Part shown: in pieces, positions 46,435 through 55,911 of the stretch | How the letters are laid out: every line of letters begins with the position of its first letter | Position numbering within the stretch: position 1 is the stretch's first letter | From: Bacillota bacterium | GTDB lineage: Bacteria > Bacillota_A > Clostridia > Lachnospirales > Lachnospiraceae | Direction of reading: 5' to 3' | NCBI GenBank assembly: GCA_023407175.1 | Contig: JAEYMU010000012.1 | Span: forward strand, 62,001-126,000 | DNA: 64,000 nucleotides | Notes under the pieces: model-generated | Told to the model about the DNA's origin: nothing | What the model saw: only the letters and a program-made list of their open reading frames with translations | The model's database searches: none | Program-made: the position numbers and the translations under genes

Positions 46435-47298
46435 TCAAATGCTTCCGGATGCCGGTTTATTCTGCTCCCGGTATTGCGTCGGAGATATGTTCCAGGTCTT
46501 TTTAAATAAACGGCTAAAATACAGGGGATTTTCATATCCCGTTAATTGTGCCACCTCTGAGATCTGAAACAGGTGATTTGCCAAAAGCTCCTTCGCCATT
46601 GTCATGCGGATACTGATGATATATTGCCTTGGTGATGTACCAGTATAATGGGTAAAGGTATCGATAAACCGATAATAATTGAGGCCCCGCTCCCTCGTAT
46701 ACTGCTTTATCGTAAATTCCTTCTCCGGCGCCAGATGAAAGCTGCGGATGGCATCCTCCACCTCCTTATTATAATTTTCAAAGAGACTTTTCTCCCTAAT
46801 CCGGTTTCTTCCCATTTTCAACAGCAGCTGCTGCATCAGAAGCTGCAGCTGTTCCTCACAGAAGGGCTGCTTCAGCTGAAGCTCCTGAATGATTGTATTA
46901 AAAAGCTGAATATAGCTGTTATGTACTCCCACGTAATAAATCATATCCTTACCCCATCCAAGCTTCTCCATATAATCCTCCGATTTATTACAGGAAAAAT
47001 GAACCCAGTAAACATCCGGATGCTCCTCCAGAAGGTAAAAATAGTACTGGGGATCACCGGGACGATACAGAACACAGTTCCCCTTCTCCAGAATATGCAG
47101 CTTGCCATGAAGCAGAAATCTGGCCCTCCCCTCTGCAATATAGATAAGCTGATAATTCGCTGCTCCCTGCAGACGTTCCGTCAGGAATCTTTCCTTATTG
47201 ACGAGACGGTATCTTCCGCTGCAATGGACAAAAAAGTCCTGATCCGATATCGATTTCTCATTCGATTCCCAGGTATAATATCCGACTACCGTTAGCAT
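46435..47298 (-). CDS. AraC-family regulator, probable activator of the beta-galactosidase gene
   Basis: The N-terminal half is a cupin-like sugar-sensing domain with YQLIYIAEGRARFLLHGK and YRPGDPQYYFYL. The C-terminal 100 residues form two helix-turn-helix units ending in LTGYENPLYFSRLFKKTWNISPTQYRE, the AraC signature. AGGAGG precedes the ATG at 47298. It is divergent from the GH2 beta-galactosidase gene, and an inverted repeat close to that gene's -35 box is a candidate site. The effector is unknown. Confidence 0.92.
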   Translation of the reverse strand: MLTVVGYYTWESNEKSISDQDFFVHCSGRYRLVNKERFLTERLQGAANYQLIYIAEGRARFLLHGKLHILEKGNCVLYRPGDPQYYFYLLEEHPDVYWVHFSCNKSEDYMEKLGWGKDMIYYVGVHNSYIQLFNTIIQELQLKQPFCEEQLQLLMQQLLLKMGRNRIREKSLFENYNKEVEDAIRSFHLAPEKEFTIKQYTRERGLNYYRFIDTFTHYTGTSPRQYIISIRMTMAKELLANHLFQISEVAQLTGYENPLYFSRLFKKTWNISPTQYREQNKPASGSI

Positions 47299-47404
47299 AA
47301 TTATCCTCCTGCCATTCCGTATTCAGGGAAACTCTTTGTATGTAGATCACCGCCATGGGCTCCATTATTTTTGCAGCTTTCCCAGAGTGTATTTGAAAAC
47401 TTTG

Positions 47405-47457
47405 TGCATGTATAAATTAATTTCATGCATTGAAATGTATCTTAAGTTTGATATATT
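47405..47457 (+). promoter_or_regulatory. beta-galactosidase promoter with upstream inverted repeat
   Basis: TTGAAA (47430-47435) and TATATT (47452-47457) are 16 bases apart. TGCATG (47405-47410) and CATGCA (47424-47429) form an inverted repeat with a 13-base spacer that abuts the -35 box, where an activator would sit. Assignment to the AraC regulator is inferred. The remainder of the 288-base intergenic region shows nothing further. Confidence 0.45.
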
Positions 47458-47586
47458 TATAGCTATAAGTCAAGGCCTAATCCTGCACAAACATCATGAA
47501 ATACTACCACATAAATCCAGCGGTCAGAGCATCGGGAAGTAAAAGGCCCTGTCTGTTTACTAAATCAGCTTAGAAGAGGAGATATC

Positions 47587-50500
47587 ATGCTAAAATCAGA
47601 ATTAAAATTACCCGGATTTTTTGAAGATCCTACAGCCCTGCATATTGGCTGCGAAGAGAACCGTAGCTACTTTATCCCATACGCTCCCGGTGAAACCGAC
47701 CAAAGCTCCCGTGTTATTTCATTAAATGGAACCTGGGATTTTCGCTTTTATGACAACCCTTTCGAATTGGAGGATTTTACACTCCCCGGATACCGTTACC
47801 TTGGCTATGCTTCCATTCCCGTACCCGGTTGTATTCAGATGTATGGTTATGATCATCATCAATATACAAATATGAATTATCCTTTTCCTTATGATGCCCC
47901 CTATGTACCGACAGATAATCCAACCTGTGTATATCACCGCTGCTTTGAAATGACAGGACAATGGAGTGAATTAAAATATTATCTGAATTTTGAAGGTGTG
48001 GATTCCTGCTTTTATGTCTATATCAACCAAAGCCTTGTCGGATACAGCCAGGTATCCCATTCAACCAGTGAATTTGATATCACCCCCTTCCTAAAGTCCG
48101 GGGTAAATGACCTTACCGTTGTTGTCCTTAAATGGTGTGACGGCAGCTACCTGGAGGATCAGGATAAATTCCGCATGACCGGTATCTTTCGTGATGTATA
48201 TCTGTTAGCTCGTCCCAAAAATCATATCAGGGACTTTTTTGTAAAAACCCATTTGAAGGCTGCTTATACCAAGGCGGAAATCACAGTGGATTTCAGTTAT
48301 TCCGATGCCGGGCTTGCGACTACCTGCAGACTGACAGACTCTGAGGGCAGATTAATAGCCGAGAAGCCGGTGGATGGTTCCACACTGGTCATGGAATTAG
48401 AGAAGCCGATTCTATGGAATGCGGAAAATCCTTATTTATATATCCTTACCATCATGACCCCTGAGGAAGTAATTTATCAAAAGGTTGGTATTCGCTGTAT
48501 AGAAATCAAGGATGACGTGATCCATATCAACGGAACCCGGATTAAATTCAAGGGAACAAACCGTCACGACAGTGATCCGGTGACCGGTTATACCATAAGC
48601 CGGGAGCAGGCAATAAAGGATTTAAGGCTGATGAAGGAAGCCAATATCAATGCCATACGAACCAGCCATTATCCCAATGCCCCCTGGTTTTGCGGCCTAT
48701 GCAATGAGTTCGGCTTCTATGTTATTGCAGAAAGTGACCTGGAGGCCCACGGCTCCGCCTGCTTTTACGGCGCAGGTTATAACGATAACGGTGCCATCGT
48801 TCAGATGGAAATGTTCGCTGTGGCCATATTGGACCGCAATCAGAGAAATGTAATCCGCGATAAAAACAATCCCTGTATCATTATGTGGTCCATGGGAAAT
48901 GAAGCCGGCTACAGTAAAGCCTTTGAGGATACCGGACGCTGGATCAAGGCCTATGATCCCACCAGACTCCTGCATTATGAAGGCAGTATACATGAGACCG
49001 GCGGTCATGTGAATGATACTTCAATGCTTGATGTATACAGCAGAATGTATCCTCCTATTCCGGAGATTGAAGCATATTTCGCCACCAACCCTAAGCCTTA
49101 TATATTGTGTGAATTTATTCATTCCATGGGTAACGGCCCCGGCGATATTGAAGATTATTTTGATTGTATCTATGCCCACGACCGACTTGCGGGAGGCTTT
49201 GTATGGGAATGGTGCGATCACGCCATCTACCGCGGAATCACGGTGGACGGACGAAAAATTTTCCATTACGGCGGTGACTCAGGTGAATATCCTCACGATG
49301 ATAATTTCTGCGTCGACGGAATGGTTTCCCCTGACCGAATTCCCCATCCCGCCCTGGCAGAGTATAAAAATGTCATCCGTCCGGTGCGTGCTGCCTTGAT
49401 CGATGCAGATGCAGGTATTGTAGAGCTGGAGAATAAGCTGGATTTTACCAATCTATATGATTACGTCACGATCCGTGCTGAACTTTTATACGATGGTGAA
49501 GTCATAGAGGCTTATGATCTCGGCTCCATCAATTTGGCTCCCCATAGTAAAACCCTTCTCACCGTACCCTACAATAAAGCTTACATCAAGGATACAGACA
49601 AAACCGGAAGTGTTACTCTTAAGCTGGTCTATCTGCAATCCGCTCAGAGGAGCCTGACCCCGAAGGGTCATACCCTTGGTTTTGACCAGCTTTTCATAAA
49701 AGCCGCCACGGTTCCCTTCCTCCATGCGGCAAATCTAAGCGCCGGAGCTGATATCAGCCTGGAAGAAAGCAATACAAAAATAATCATTACCGGCGCTAAT
49801 TTTACTTATGTGTTTGATAAATTACGGGCCACCTTTGATTCCATGGTTATTGATAACCGGACCATTTTAACAAAGCCTATGGAATATAATATCTGGCGGG
49901 CTCCTGTCGATAACGACCGCAATATCCGTTTCAAATGGGAGAATGCACGCTTTCACAGAGCTGTCGTACGTGTATATGAAACTAAAGTAACACCGAAGGA
50001 GCATGTTACCATCCACAGCAGGCTCGCTATTGCCGCCATTCAAAATCAACATATTCTTGATCTTAATGTCATCTGGCATATCGCCACAGATGGAACAGTA
50101 ACCGTAGAGATAAATGGAAAACGTAATAGGGAGTTCCCCTTCCTGCCAAGGTTTGGCCTTCGCTTCTTCCTGCCGGAGGATTATTCCATAGTGAATTACT
50201 TAGGCTACGGTCCGAACGAAAGCTACATTGACAAGCACCGTTCCTCCTGGTATGGCAGATTTACCGAAGCCGTGGACCATATGTATGTTGATTATATCAA
50301 GCCTCAGGAGAATTCCAGCCATTATCATTGCAATGAGGTAACCCTGCTGTCTTCCCTCGGTAACCGCATCCATATTACTGCTGCCACTCCTTTTTCCTTC
50401 CAGACCGGACGCTATACCCAGGAAGAGCTGACAGCAAAGGCTCACAATTATGAGCTTCAAAAGGCTGATCAAACCCTTCTGTGTCTCGATTACAAGATGA

Positions 50501-50604
50501 GCGGTGTAGGTTCTAATTCCTGCGGACCGGAGCTCAATGAAAAATATCAGTTGTGTGAAGAAGAGATCTCCTTTACTGCAACGCTCCAGATGGATTGTAA
50601 ATAA
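47587..50604 (+). CDS. lacZ: GH2 beta-galactosidase (LacZ type)
   Basis: At 1005 residues it has the full five-domain LacZ layout: jelly-roll N-terminal domain (SLNGTWDFRFYDNP), immunoglobulin-like domain, barrel with the acid/base glutamate in MWSMGNEAGYS near 438 and nucleophile in CEFIHSMGNGPGD near 507, and the small-chain domain (YNIWRAPVDNDR). There is no signal peptide, so it cleaves terminal beta-galactosides in the cytoplasm. Placed between an AraC regulator and the galactan importer operon, it most likely finishes degradation of imported beta-1,4-galacto-oligosaccharides, although lactose is also possible. Confidence 0.94.
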   Translation: MLKSELKLPGFFEDPTALHIGCEENRSYFIPYAPGETDQSSRVISLNGTWDFRFYDNPFELEDFTLPGYRYLGYASIPVPGCIQMYGYDHHQYTNMNYPFPYDAPYVPTDNPTCVYHRCFEMTGQWSELKYYLNFEGVDSCFYVYINQSLVGYSQVSHSTSEFDITPFLKSGVNDLTVVVLKWCDGSYLEDQDKFRMTGIFRDVYLLARPKNHIRDFFVKTHLKAAYTKAEITVDFSYSDAGLATTCRLTDSEGRLIAEKPVDGSTLVMELEKPILWNAENPYLYILTIMTPEEVIYQKVGIRCIEIKDDVIHINGTRIKFKGTNRHDSDPVTGYTISREQAIKDLRLMKEANINAIRTSHYPNAPWFCGLCNEFGFYVIAESDLEAHGSACFYGAGYNDNGAIVQMEMFAVAILDRNQRNVIRDKNNPCIIMWSMGNEAGYSKAFEDTGRWIKAYDPTRLLHYEGSIHETGGHVNDTSMLDVYSRMYPPIPEIEAYFATNPKPYILCEFIHSMGNGPGDIEDYFDCIYAHDRLAGGFVWEWCDHAIYRGITVDGRKIFHYGGDSGEYPHDDNFCVDGMVSPDRIPHPALAEYKNVIRPVRAALIDADAGIVELENKLDFTNLYDYVTIRAELLYDGEVIEAYDLGSINLAPHSKTLLTVPYNKAYIKDTDKTGSVTLKLVYLQSAQRSLTPKGHTLGFDQLFIKAATVPFLHAANLSAGADISLEESNTKIIITGANFTYVFDKLRATFDSMVIDNRTILTKPMEYNIWRAPVDNDRNIRFKWENARFHRAVVRVYETKVTPKEHVTIHSRLAIAAIQNQHILDLNVIWHIATDGTVTVEINGKRNREFPFLPRFGLRFFLPEDYSIVNYLGYGPNESYIDKHRSSWYGRFTEAVDHMYVDYIKPQENSSHYHCNEVTLLSSLGNRIHITAATPFSFQTGRYTQEELTAKAHNYELQKADQTLLCLDYKMSGVGSNSCGPELNEKYQLCEEEISFTATLQMDCK

Positions 50605-50642
50605 CCAATAGATCGATATAGCTTTTAAAGTCAAACGGAAAT

Positions 50643-50716
50643 AAAAGACCGTCCCCTTGATTGAAATTACTCCGGCTATCAGCCAGGAATAGTTCAATCA
50701 AGGGAACGGTCTTTTT
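50643..50716. terminator. bidirectional intrinsic terminator
   Basis: Long complementary arms (about 50643-50665 and 50693-50716) with only a mismatch or two form a stem, with a small GGCTATCAGCC hairpin inside. It ends in TTTTTAT on the plus strand and in a T-rich run on the minus strand, so it can serve both convergent genes. Confidence 0.88.
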
Positions 50717-50736
50717 ATATTACAGCCAGCAATCTA

Positions 50737-51687
50737 CTAATCACCGAGGTAATAACTGAGAATTCCTTTTTCACCGGAGGGAAATTCAACGAAGTAATCA
50801 TTTACCGTTATATCATCGGGATGATAAAAACCTAACAGCTTGACCTTAGAAGGGTTTAATTCAATTGTCTTCTCCCAGGTTAAATTATCTACATCCTTCA
50901 TCTCATCACATGGGGTATAGTATACATAACCTCCCACATACTCATATGTCTTTCCAATGTATTTTGATAGATCATTCTTTTTTTGAACCAGCACATTGTT
51001 CTCAATTTCATACCATGCCGAACAAAACATTGGCTTAAGCTCTCTTGAATAATTAAAGTGTGAAATTAATTTTCCTTTACAATCAATCAATGCCATTGCA
51101 TCAATAGATCCTAATCTGTAAATATTCGTACCATCATAACGGAATAAATCATAGGAATCATCCCCGCTTGGTCCGGCATCGAAGCAAGCTATTTCCAGAT
51201 ATTTATCGTTTTTATCCAAATCAATCATATGAACCTCGCCGTCATTCGGGTCATCGACATAAAAATATTGTTTTGCATTATTTACTTGAATATAGGACTT
51301 AGCATTTCCATTCGATTCAATCAATCCGATTTTTATATCATCGTCCTTACCATCTGCATCCAAATCATAGCTGGCTTCGGTTGTAATATACAGCTCTGTA
51401 TCACCGTCTTTATTCTGATTGATCATCTCAAACTTATAATCCAGAAAGCAATTTTTGATAGCATCAAATTCCGAAAAATCGTCTAAGCTCTCTTCCGCAT
51501 CTGAAGGTGCCAGCGTTGGCATTTTAGTCACTATAATAGTCGGTAATCCGGATACAGCTTTGTCGTATCCTTTCTTATTTTCTGCAAATACATATACAAT
51601 ACCTGCTGCAATAATAATACACGCTACCATGATAAGCAGTATCTTCATTTTCGACTTCTTAACAATGTAAAAAATCCTCTCCTTCAT
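50737..51687 (-). CDS. membrane-anchored extracytoplasmic protein of unknown function
   Basis: The protein has a basic N-terminus, one transmembrane anchor (LLIMVACIIIAAGIVYVFA) and an outward domain of about 270 residues. SYDLDADGKDDDIKIGLI is a calcium-binding-like DxDxDG element as in FG-GAP/VCBS repeats, and LDKNDKYLEIACFD is a second similar strand pair. No catalytic motif is recognised. The ATG at 51687 has AAAGG close by; the frame is open five codons upstream. It is a single-gene unit with its own promoter and terminator, set between the beta-galactosidase and the importer genes. Confidence 0.75.
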   Translation of the reverse strand: MKERIFYIVKKSKMKILLIMVACIIIAAGIVYVFAENKKGYDKAVSGLPTIIVTKMPTLAPSDAEESLDDFSEFDAIKNCFLDYKFEMINQNKDGDTELYITTEASYDLDADGKDDDIKIGLIESNGNAKSYIQVNNAKQYFYVDDPNDGEVHMIDLDKNDKYLEIACFDAGPSGDDSYDLFRYDGTNIYRLGSIDAMALIDCKGKLISHFNYSRELKPMFCSAWYEIENNVLVQKKNDLSKYIGKTYEYVGGYVYYTPCDEMKDVDNLTWEKTIELNPSKVKLLGFYHPDDITVNDYFVEFPSGEKGILSYYLGD

Positions 51688-51738
51688 GCTACCTTTCCCC
51701 ACTATTTACCCTCTCCTCTGTGATTATTAATCTAGACC

Positions 51739-51767
51739 ATCATATCACATCATCCAATATTATCCAA
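51739..51767 (-). promoter_or_regulatory. sigma-A promoter for the anchored unknown protein
   Basis: On the minus strand TTGGAT (51762-51767) and TATGAT (51739-51744) are 17 bases apart, about 50 bases upstream of the start. A second TTGGAT copy lies 10 bases downstream of the first. Confidence 0.5.
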
Positions 51768-51881
51768 TACAATTTATATATAAGGCTCAAAATACCGGAT
51801 GACAATCGTAAAGTTTAGAGGGGAAGGTTTTCCTGGCTGTCCGGTTACATAAAATAACTCTCCTTATTCATCCCGGCGCAC

Positions 51882-52754
51882 TTATCCCTTTACAGCGCCG
51901 CCTGCGATACTATCCACATAGAATCTCTGCATAATAATAAATAAAATAGAAATCGGAATGGAGACAAGAATACCGCCTGCACAGAACTGAGCAAAGTAGT
52001 TATTGATCAATGTCTTCAGAAGCATTTTATACAGACCGACTGAGACAGTATAATTCTCTACGATACCATTATTCAGGAGTATATTCGCCATGACAAAATC
52101 CATCCAGGGAGCAAGGAAGGAGCTGATTACCGTATATACGATAATGGGCCGTGACAAAGGCAATGCCACCTTCCAGAATACAACCGCCTCCGAGGCTCCC
52201 TCAATCTTTGCCGCTTCATTCAAGGATTTCGGAATGGTATCAAAGTAACCCTTTGCAATCAGATAGCCAAGTCCGGAAGCTCCCGAATATACCAGAATAA
52301 GCCCGATGTGCGTATTTGTCAGGCTCAGGGACTTCAATACAAAATAAACGGCTATCATGGAAAGAAATCCGGGGAACATACCGAGAATAATCCCCACATT
52401 CATCAGTGCTTTTCGGCCGCCAAATCTCATACAGCTCATGGCATAGCTTACCATAAGCACAAACATGCTGGATATAATACAGGTAAAGATGGCTATGATC
52501 AGTGTATTCGTAAACCACCTTGGAAAGTTGACAATGGTATCCGGTGTAAAAAGCTGCTTATAATTTGTGATTGTCAATTTCTCTGGAAAAAAATGCGAGA
52601 AATTAACACCCTTTTCAATGCCGAAGGAATTTCCCACAAGCCATATAATAGGAATCAGCCAGAACAAGGCCAGAAAAGCCAGCACCAGGTGGCGGATTAC
52701 ACTTTTCAAGCTCTTAACGAAGCCTTTTTGTTTGATCTGCGCATTATTCATCAT
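51882..52754 (-). CDS. galacto-oligosaccharide-type ABC permease, MalG/GanQ type
   Basis: A 290-residue permease with six helices. The EAA loop is NEAAKIEGASEAVVFWKVALPLSRP and the C-terminus YVDSIAGGAVKG is the MalG-type ending. The ATG overlaps the stop of the upstream MalF-type gene by four bases (ATGA), so the two subunits are coupled. By context and pattern it corresponds to GanQ of the Bacillus galactan importer. No ATPase is encoded here; a shared MsmX-type ATPase is expected. Confidence 0.9.
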   Translation of the reverse strand: MMNNAQIKQKGFVKSLKSVIRHLVLAFLALFWLIPIIWLVGNSFGIEKGVNFSHFFPEKLTITNYKQLFTPDTIVNFPRWFTNTLIIAIFTCIISSMFVLMVSYAMSCMRFGGRKALMNVGIILGMFPGFLSMIAVYFVLKSLSLTNTHIGLILVYSGASGLGYLIAKGYFDTIPKSLNEAAKIEGASEAVVFWKVALPLSRPIIVYTVISSFLAPWMDFVMANILLNNGIVENYTVSVGLYKMLLKTLINNYFAQFCAGGILVSIPISILFIIMQRFYVDSIAGGAVKG

Positions 52755-54223
52755 TGGAATTTTTCCTCCTTGTCTCCCCGGATTGTAATATTGAAAGCAA
52801 TCAAGGTAAATAGTGCCGAAACAATGAATACCATAATTCCGATAACCGAAGCCATCTTATAATTATACTGCTCCTGAGTCAGCCGGTATAGCCAGGTGAC
52901 CAGAAGATCCACTTCCTTTGCATTTGAGTTGGCCATTTTCTGATCCAGCGTAGTGTATACATCCTGCGTAAGCAGATAAATTACGTTAAAGTTATTGATA
53001 TTGTTAATAAATGAAGTAATCAGATAAGGCCCTGTCACAAAAAGCATATACGGCATCGTTATTTTTCTGAAAATCTGATTGGAGGATGCACCGTCAATTC
53101 TTGCACTTTCATAAAGATCGGCAGGAATATTCATGAGCACTCCGGTTGCAATCAGCATCAGGTAGGGAATACCAATCCAGATGTTAATCAGAATAATCAT
53201 CACATGCGTCCATCCGTTGGCCGACAGAAACGGTATGTAATTTCCCGATATCATACCAATATCATGAAGCCAGTCGGTAATTCCAATCTTTGTGCACATG
53301 GTATTCACAATACCCTGATTGGAGAAAAAGTTCCTGACCACAAGCAAGGACACAAACTGCGGAACCGCAATGGTTATTACAAAAAGTGTTCTCCAAAGCT
53401 TTTTTGCTCTTGTCTTTCTGTTATTGATAAAAAGAGATAGGAAAATACCGCCGAAATACGTTGTAAAGGTGGCAAAAAACGCCCAGATAAAAGTCCAGGT
53501 TAATACCTTCACAAAGGAATATCCAAAGGTGCCTGTCAGCCCCGAGCCAAACAGCTGCTTAAAATTTTTGAAGCCGACCCAGGTAAACAGGTTCTTCGGG
53601 ACAATATGCGTTTTGTCATAATTGGTAAAGGCAATAAAAATCATTACCAGTATCGGTATAATAGTAAAAATAACTACGCCAAGAATCGGTAAGGTTAATA
53701 AGGTTTTATGAAACTTCTGATTCATCATAACCCTAATGTCTTCCCAGAACGTATTTATGTGTTTCCCTTCTTTGGCAAGCAGCTCCAGGCGCCTGACAGA
53801 CGAAATATTTCTCAGATAGATTACAAGAGCCGCAAATAAAACGACAAGACTGACAAGACTGAATAACAAAATTTTAAATGAATTATCACCCTGAACAACA
53901 ATCATTGATTTGGTTGCACTGTCGTACACCCGCTCCGTAAGAGTATCCCCCAGCGTGGAAAATTTGGATAAATTAGGTACAGCCACATGAGTGATAAAGT
54001 ATATCACAGCTCCCTGAAGCAAAGTCATGATTACAGCTTTCATAAACTGTTTGTATCTCAGATAACCGGCTCCCATCCAGATGGCGGAAAGCTTTACAAA
54101 AATATTTCCACGTAAAAAGTCTTTTAATATGCCCCCAAGTCCTCTGCCAACCGTCCCAAAAGCAGCGGCAATTGCATTTGGACGCTTTTTTTCAGTGTCT
54201 GTAGGTGATTTTAACTTATCCAT
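52751..54223 (-). CDS. galacto-oligosaccharide-type ABC permease, MalF/GanP type
   Basis: A 490-residue permease, longer than simple UgpA types. It has an extra N-terminal part with two helices (about residues 60-150), followed by the six-helix core. The EAA loop is ESARIDGASSNQIFRKITMPYM, and FNVIYLLT is a MalF-type stretch. The large N-terminal extension is also seen in the maltodextrin and galactan importer subunits of Firmicutes. It overlaps the MalG-type gene by four bases. Confidence 0.9.
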   Translation of the reverse strand: MDKLKSPTDTEKKRPNAIAAAFGTVGRGLGGILKDFLRGNIFVKLSAIWMGAGYLRYKQFMKAVIMTLLQGAVIYFITHVAVPNLSKFSTLGDTLTERVYDSATKSMIVVQGDNSFKILLFSLVSLVVLFAALVIYLRNISSVRRLELLAKEGKHINTFWEDIRVMMNQKFHKTLLTLPILGVVIFTIIPILVMIFIAFTNYDKTHIVPKNLFTWVGFKNFKQLFGSGLTGTFGYSFVKVLTWTFIWAFFATFTTYFGGIFLSLFINNRKTRAKKLWRTLFVITIAVPQFVSLLVVRNFFSNQGIVNTMCTKIGITDWLHDIGMISGNYIPFLSANGWTHVMIILINIWIGIPYLMLIATGVLMNIPADLYESARIDGASSNQIFRKITMPYMLFVTGPYLITSFINNINNFNVIYLLTQDVYTTLDQKMANSNAKEVDLLVTWLYRLTQEQYNYKMASVIGIMVFIVSALFTLIAFNITIRGDKEEKFQ

Positions 54224-54301
54224 TTCCGTACTCCCTTTCCGGTTGAAATCACGACCACCGGTGAATCAAGTGGCTTTATTTTTTTGCTGTGATACAAACG
54301 G

Positions 54302-54333
54302 GCCGCCCGTATAACCCGAGTCATACAGGCGGC
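54302..54333 (-). promoter_or_regulatory. stem-loop between binding-protein and permease genes of the galactan importer
   Basis: GCCGCCCGTAT (54302-54312) and ATACAGGCGGC (54323-54333) form an 11-base stem with one wobble and a 10-base loop. It lies right after the binding-protein stop with no T-run on the minus strand. The position equals that of the stem-loop in the sucrose operon. Confidence 0.6.
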
Positions 54334-54355
54334 TCATAGGTATATGCATAGAAAT

Positions 54356-55654
54356 TTACTCGGATACCGGCGCGTTAATACCTTCTACCAGCGTATCAAG
54401 TAATACCTGAAGATCCGTTCCATCCTGGTTTCCTGCGGCAAGGATTGCGCCGAAGGTCTCGGTAGGCGACCAGAAATTTCCGCCTACTCTCTGTACGGTG
54501 GCATACTCAGACTGTGCTGCAAGCGCTGCGATTGCAGGATTTGCTTTTACCGTATCGGAAGCTGCTGCTTCTGTATTGGAGGGTCCAAGTCCTCTTGTTT
54601 CAAAACGAAGCACCTGATTGTCATAGTTTGTTAAATAAGCGGCAAGTACGGAACCCCAATAGGGCTGGTCCGTTGTTCCGTTAACGCCGATCAGCTTATA
54701 GCCGGCAAAGCTTGACATCTGTACATTGTCCCCGTTCACCGAGAAGGTAGGAAGCTTTGCAGCTCCGTAATTATCTCCCCATGCTTCGGCAGCCGTTGCC
54801 GCATTCCAGGTACCGTTAACACCTGCAATTACAGTTCCATCCTTTACGCCGGAAGCGAATTCTTCGTCTGTCAGTAATTTAAAGCCCTTGCTTGCCGTCA
54901 CATTAAGAATGGCCTGTGTGACATCCTTACCGGTATACTTTGTATCCGTTGCGTTCCAGTTACAGGAGTTTGTCACGCTGTCATCACTTAAGGAAAGGCT
55001 AAGTCCTGCTCCCTGATAGAATGAATATAAATACCAGCCGCTGTTCAGCTGCATCGTGAAAATCTTACCGTTATCCTCGCATACCTTCACGATTCCTTCA
55101 AGGGTCGCAACGTCGGAATCCTTAAAATAGGACTTGTCATAGAAAAGGAAATAGCCGTTATCAGCCGTCATCGGATAAGCATAAATCTTATCATTATAGG
55201 TTGCGGCCGCAACAGAGCCTTCGCTGTTTTCCGAGGTTACCGCATCAAGGATTCCGTCATCCGCGATTACCTCCAGTAATGCTCCGGCATCAACCAGCTC
55301 TGCCAGCTGGTCATCTGCAAAGGCATATACGTCTGCTGCTGCTTCCACATCCGTCAGTATGGTATCCTTTGCCGTTGACTCTGACTGAACCCCCAGCTTG
55401 ATATCAAAGTTAGCCTGATCCGCATACTTTTCTTTAAAGGAATCAATCATCCCCTGAAGCATTGTCTGATCCTCTTCCGCTCCCCATACAACAAGAGACA
55501 CATCCTGTTTCTCCCCTGGGGTCTGATCGGAGCCTGCACTTTTGGTCGGTGTCGGATCGTCGCTCTTTGTTGTTGCCGATTCACCCTTGCAGGCCGCCAT
55601 GGAAAATGCCATTGCAGCAACAAGTAATACTGAGATAATTTTTTTCAATTTCAT
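54356..55654 (-). CDS. galacto-oligosaccharide-type ABC substrate-binding lipoprotein
   Basis: A lipoprotein signal with lipobox FSMAAC, a Thr/Asp/Pro linker and a MalE-like family 1 solute-binding domain: LVVWGAEEDQTMLQGMI at the first strand and YAYPMTADNGYFLFYDKSY around the hinge. Length 432 fits MalE/GanS-type proteins. AAAGGAGAGGG precedes the ATG. The ligand is inferred from the divergent GH53 galactanase and nearby beta-galactosidase as beta-1,4-galacto-oligosaccharides; a maltodextrin role cannot be excluded by sequence alone. Confidence 0.9.
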   Translation of the reverse strand: MKLKKIISVLLVAAMAFSMAACKGESATTKSDDPTPTKSAGSDQTPGEKQDVSLVVWGAEEDQTMLQGMIDSFKEKYADQANFDIKLGVQSESTAKDTILTDVEAAADVYAFADDQLAELVDAGALLEVIADDGILDAVTSENSEGSVAAATYNDKIYAYPMTADNGYFLFYDKSYFKDSDVATLEGIVKVCEDNGKIFTMQLNSGWYLYSFYQGAGLSLSLSDDSVTNSCNWNATDTKYTGKDVTQAILNVTASKGFKLLTDEEFASGVKDGTVIAGVNGTWNAATAAEAWGDNYGAAKLPTFSVNGDNVQMSSFAGYKLIGVNGTTDQPYWGSVLAAYLTNYDNQVLRFETRGLGPSNTEAAASDTVKANPAIAALAAQSEYATVQRVGGNFWSPTETFGAILAAGNQDGTDLQVLLDTLVEGINAPVSE

Positions 55655-55698
55655 AATACCCTCTCCTTTTTTCTTGAAATATATTAATACCCATGGTA

Positions 55699-55911
55699 TT
55701 AATCAAAATTTGTAATTCGGTCATTCATCGCACGATACCGGAATCTGACCATTTCATTCTTTTTCAGTACGTCCTCTTCCGTTCCCGTATACTGGCAGCG
55801 GATGCAGTAGTACTCCTCCTTGTCCTTGTCATAAAGCATGTCAATATCAATATCCCGCATAAAGCATGACGGACATCTGTAATTTAATTTGCCCTTTCCA
55901 GCCTGAGCCAT
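55699..55911 (-). CDS. small zinc-ribbon protein in the galactan importer operon
   Basis: The 70-residue protein has two knuckles, RCPSC and CIRC, spaced 19 residues apart, forming a predicted zinc ribbon, and a basic C-terminus. GGAGGATTTT lies about ten bases before the ATG, inside the end of the preceding 611-residue gene, so the two genes overlap by 28 bases. It is placed between that gene and the binding lipoprotein. I do not recognise a named family; it could be a cofactor-like partner of the upstream protein or an RNA/DNA-binding regulator. Confidence 0.75.
   Translation of the reverse strand: MAQAGKGKLNYRCPSCFMRDIDIDMLYDKDKEEYYCIRCQYTGTEEDVLKKNEMVRFRYRAMNDRITNFD

Noticed and set aside
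46648..47295. 215-codon plus-strand frame opposite the AraC gene
   Set aside because: It is fully antisense to a well-supported AraC regulator and shows low-complexity, unlikely composition and no recognisable motif.
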